Positions 5,440 through 7,483 of a stretch of 7,483 nt of DNA are shown here, in pieces. Numbering within the stretch: the first letter of the stretch is position 1; each line of letters opens with the position of its first letter. The stretch comes from an uncultured Kiritimatiellota bacterium (GTDB taxonomy: Bacteria; Verrucomicrobiota; Kiritimatiellia; RFP12; UBA1067). The translations under genes and the position numbers were made by a program. The notes beneath the pieces were generated by a model. The model was given only the letters and a program-made list of their open reading frames with translations. It did no database searches and was not told where the DNA came from. The stretch spans positions 1 through 7,483 of the forward strand of contig CAKULR010000083.1 of NCBI GenBank assembly GCA_934667295.1. Reading direction: 5' to 3'.

Positions 5440-6756
5440 GTGAAATGGTTTCTCTATAACGGTCTCTTCGCCGTCGCGTATCTCGCGATGCTGCCGTCGT
5501 TTCTGCTGCGGATGAAGCGGCGCGGCGGCTACCGCGCGCGGATGGGCGACCGCTTCGGCCGCTACCCCGCCGACATCGCCGCGCGCCTTTCCAATCCCCA
5601 ATCCCCCATCTGGCTCCATGCCGTCTCCGTGGGCGAGGTGCAGGTGGCCGTGCAGCTGATGCGCGCGCTGCGGGAGCGCGACCGGTCGATCCGCTTCGTC
5701 TTCTCGACGACCTCCTCGACGGGCTGGAAGACGGCGGAACGGGAGCTCGCGCGCCTGGCGGCGGACGGCCTCGGGAACGACGGCGACGTGCTCGTCTACA
5801 ACCCGCTCGACTTCAACGGCTGCGTGCGGCGCGCACTCGACCGGATCAACCCGCGCGCGGTCATCCTCACCGAAACGGAGATCTGGCCGAACTTCATCCG
5901 CGCCGTCCGCAGACGCGGCATCCCGCTCTACCTCGTCAACGCGCGCATCTCCGACCACAGCGCCCCGCGCTACCGGGCGCTCCGCTGGTTCTTCGGCGAG
6001 GTGTTCCGCGCGTTCACGAAGATCTACGCGCAGAGCGACCTCGACGCGCAGCGCCTCGTCGACGCGGGCGCGGACCGCGCGCAGATCGCCGTCACCGGGT
6101 CCTTCAAGTTCGACGTCGCCCACCGCAACCCCGCGAAGGAACGGGAACTGGCGGCGTGGGTGGGGGCGTCCTCGATCCTCCTCGGCGGCAGTACCTGGCC
6201 GGGCGAGGACGACGTGCTGCTCGGCATCTACGCGGACCTCGTGAAGACGCATCCCGAGGTCGTACTGGTGATCGCGCCGCGCCACTTCGAGAAGGCCGAC
6301 GCCGTGGAGGCGAACATCCGCAAGGCGGGCTTTCCCTGCATCCGCCGTTCGCGCGGCGACAGGATGGACTCGGTCGGGGAGGTTGCCGTCCCGCCCGTCT
6401 TCCTCTGCGACACAACGGGGGAGATGATGGGGCTCTTTGGCATTGCGACGGTCGTGTTCGTGGGGAAGAGCCTCTGCGCGCACGGAAGCCAGAACATGAT
6501 CGAACCGTGCCTCTGCGGGAAGCCGACGATCGTGGGGCCGTACACGGAGAACTTCCGTCCCGTGATGAGCGACCTGCTGGCGGCGGACGCGCTTGTGCAG
6601 GTGCCGGACGCGGCGGGATTGAGGCGGGAGGTCTTCCGCTTCTTCGACGACCCAGCGGCGCGGGCGGCGCAGGGTGCGCGCGCGACGGCCGCCGTCACGC
6701 GCCGGTGCGGCGTCGTCGGGCGGTGTGCGGACGAACTTCTGGAGGCATTGCGGTGA
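5440..6756 (+). CDS. waaA: 3-deoxy-D-manno-octulosonic acid (Kdo) transferase
   Basis: This inner-membrane-anchored GT-B glycosyltransferase (family GT30) moves Kdo from CMP-Kdo to the lipid A precursor in LPS synthesis. 438 aa from a GTG start, close to the 425 aa of the E. coli enzyme. Visible: an N-terminal hydrophobic anchor (about 4-23) followed by a basic RMKRRGGYRAR stretch; WLHAVSVGEV (58-67), with Glu66 at the position of the family's catalytic glutamate; ETEIWPN (145-151); NARISDHS (167-174); GSFKFD (220-225), opening the second Rossmann domain; GSTWPGED (250-257), where proteobacterial enzymes usually have STHEGE; APRHFEKA (279-286); DTTGEMMGLFG (324-334); and FVGKSL with GSQNMIEPCLCGKPTIVGPYTENF (340-372), the nucleotide-sugar site. 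All hallmark motifs are intact. How many Kdo residues it adds cannot be told from sequence. It lies 22 nt after the ATPase gene, with no promoter seen between, and overlaps the next gene by 4 nt. It is also known as kdtA. Confidence 0.95.
   Translation: MKWFLYNGLFAVAYLAMLPSFLLRMKRRGGYRARMGDRFGRYPADIAARLSNPQSPIWLHAVSVGEVQVAVQLMRALRERDRSIRFVFSTTSSTGWKTAERELARLAADGLGNDGDVLVYNPLDFNGCVRRALDRINPRAVILTETEIWPNFIRAVRRRGIPLYLVNARISDHSAPRYRALRWFFGEVFRAFTKIYAQSDLDAQRLVDAGADRAQIAVTGSFKFDVAHRNPAKERELAAWVGASSILLGGSTWPGEDDVLLGIYADLVKTHPEVVLVIAPRHFEKADAVEANIRKAGFPCIRRSRGDRMDSVGEVAVPPVFLCDTTGEMMGLFGIATVVFVGKSLCAHGSQNMIEPCLCGKPTIVGPYTENFRPVMSDLLAADALVQVPDAAGLRREVFRFFDDPAARAAQGARATAAVTRRCGVVGRCADELLEALR
6741..6745 (+). 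promoter_or_regulatory. Ribosome binding site inside waaA for the overlapping downstream gene
   Basis: GGAGG within the last codons of waaA is seven bases before the GTG at 6753. With the 4-nt GTGA overlap, it indicates translational coupling between waaA and the next gene. Confidence 0.7.
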
Positions 6757-7483
6757 ACTGGAATCTCTTCGACTATGCGGGGCACACGGCCCTTGCGTAC
6801 ACGGCCCTCGCGGTTTCGCTCGGGATCGTGCTGGCGGTGCTGGGGACGAGCGCGTTTCTCCTGTGGCGGCGGAAGTGGATCTGGGCCGCGTTCCCGGTTC
6901 CGCTCCTGGTCCTGTGGGGGATTCTGTGGGGCCTCTTCGGTCCGAGGCTCGACCATGCCTGGCTCTACCTCCAGGAGAACGCGCGCCGGAGCGCCGCCAC
7001 CTATGCGGGTCTCACGTTCGCGACCGCGTTCATGCCGCCGCTGGGCGAGACGGGGCGCGGCGCGTTCGTCCACATCGCGACGCGCGACACGGGGTTCGCC
7101 AAGGGGAAGCCCGTCGCCGTGCGCCGCGAGGGCGGGCACACGTGGGCGACGTTCGTGGACGAGGACTACCCCGGCGGCGTGACGACGTTCGACGGACGTC
7201 CCGTCGAGACGGGGTACCGGTTCCGCAGCACGCGGCTGCTCGTCTCGCTCATCCCGCTCTTCGAGATGCCGACCGCCCGGACGGCGCGGGTGGAGGGGGC
7301 GGAGGCGTGGCTCTATTCCCAACCGCTCGGCGAGGCGGGGCTGACGCTGCTCGGGACGGAGAAGAAGGGGCCGGCGGACATCGTGCTCGTGGCGCCGGGT
7401 CCGGACTGGGAGGTCTGCGCGGATACGCCGTCCGTCGCGGACTGGCGGCGGATTGCGGACGGCCTTGCGCGCGGCGGCGTGGC
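6753..7483 (+). CDS. Membrane-anchored protein of unknown function (3' truncated)
   Basis: The frame is open from the GTG at 6753 to the window edge (243 codons, no stop). Its start overlaps the waaA stop as GTGA and has a GGAGG at ideal spacing. The N-terminus has two probable transmembrane helices, about residues 12-38 (YTALAVSLGIVLAVLGTSAF region) and 43-63 (IWAAFPVPLLVLWGILWGLF), separated by the basic turn RRK. A presumably soluble domain follows, containing GETGRGAFVHIATRDTGFAKGK (98-119 region) and ending with PADIVLVAPGPDW (207-219) and DWRRIADGLARGGV (230-243). The last stretch, a buried strand followed by W-x-x-I-x-x-x-L-x-x-G-G, recalls the late part of Rossmann folds in methyltransferases and spermidine-synthase-like proteins; this is a weak resemblance only. 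I do not recognise the family. Its tight coupling to waaA suggests co-expression and possibly an envelope role, but co-transcription alone does not prove this. That it is a real gene is supported by start context and an even, G+C-rich third-position pattern. Confidence 0.75.
   Translation, partial: MNWNLFDYAGHTALAYTALAVSLGIVLAVLGTSAFLLWRRKWIWAAFPVPLLVLWGILWGLFGPRLDHAWLYLQENARRSAATYAGLTFATAFMPPLGETGRGAFVHIATRDTGFAKGKPVAVRREGGHTWATFVDEDYPGGVTTFDGRPVETGYRFRSTRLLVSLIPLFEMPTARTARVEGAEAWLYSQPLGEAGLTLLGTEKKGPADIVLVAPGPDWEVCADTPSVADWRRIADGLARGGV

Noticed and set aside
5432..5443. A three-codon frame (ATGCGCACGTGA) overlapping the waaA start, as a possible leader peptide.
   Set aside because: Its ATG directly abuts the GGAAGGG with no spacing, so it could not use that site. 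It is most likely chance.
6228..7322. A 364-codon minus-strand open frame opposite waaA and the last gene.
   Set aside because: It covers the conserved 3' half of waaA in antisense, and its composition is Arg/Pro-rich without motifs. The plus-strand frame from 6753 has a ribosome binding site and membrane helices.

Overview
The window is G+C-rich (roughly two thirds by eye) bacterial chromosome with every supported gene on the + strand. A Kdo transferase (lipid A pathway) and a UDP-galactopyranose mutase point to a Gram-negative, LPS-type envelope. The GyrB is the long form with a C-terminal insert. Together with the style of WaaA and the repeated extended -10 promoter, this suggests a member of the Planctomycetes-Verrucomicrobia-Chlamydiae group, perhaps a Kiritimatiellota-like gut lineage. 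That placement is an impression from sequence style and was not tested by a tree.

Layout: (1) 2-244, the 3' end of a trypsin-like serine protease with a Gly-Asn-Ser-Gly-Ser-Pro active-site motif. (2) 269-1450, glf, UDP-galactopyranose mutase, complete, behind its own promoter and apparently leaderless. (3) 1491-3998, gyrB, complete, 835 aa, with an extended -10 promoter and a perfect 10-bp inverted repeat lying over the predicted transcription start and the ribosome binding site. (4) 4098-5417, a P-loop ATPase of the ATPase_2/DUF234 type with a C-terminal nuclease-like motif, again with an extended -10 and a perfect inverted repeat just behind it. (5) 5440-6756, waaA (kdtA), starting at GTG. 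(6) 6753 to the window end, a membrane-anchored protein of unknown function that overlaps waaA by 4 nt and runs off the edge. Genes 4-6 look like one transcription unit, with gaps of 22 nt and -4 nt. glf and gyrB each seem to be transcribed from their own promoter.

Functionally, glf and waaA both serve envelope glycan synthesis (UDP-galactofuranose supply; Kdo transfer to lipid A), and gyrB is housekeeping. The ATPase has no clear functional tie to its neighbours. I do not see a multi-gene novel system. The most notable signals are regulatory: a shared 12-bp extended -10 sequence, ATRTGSTATAMT, in front of three independent genes, and inverted repeats centred at nearly the same distance downstream of the -10 in two of them. 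No tRNA, rRNA, CRISPR array, insertion sequence or convincing rho-independent terminator was found, and no gene-free stretch exceeds 100 nt.
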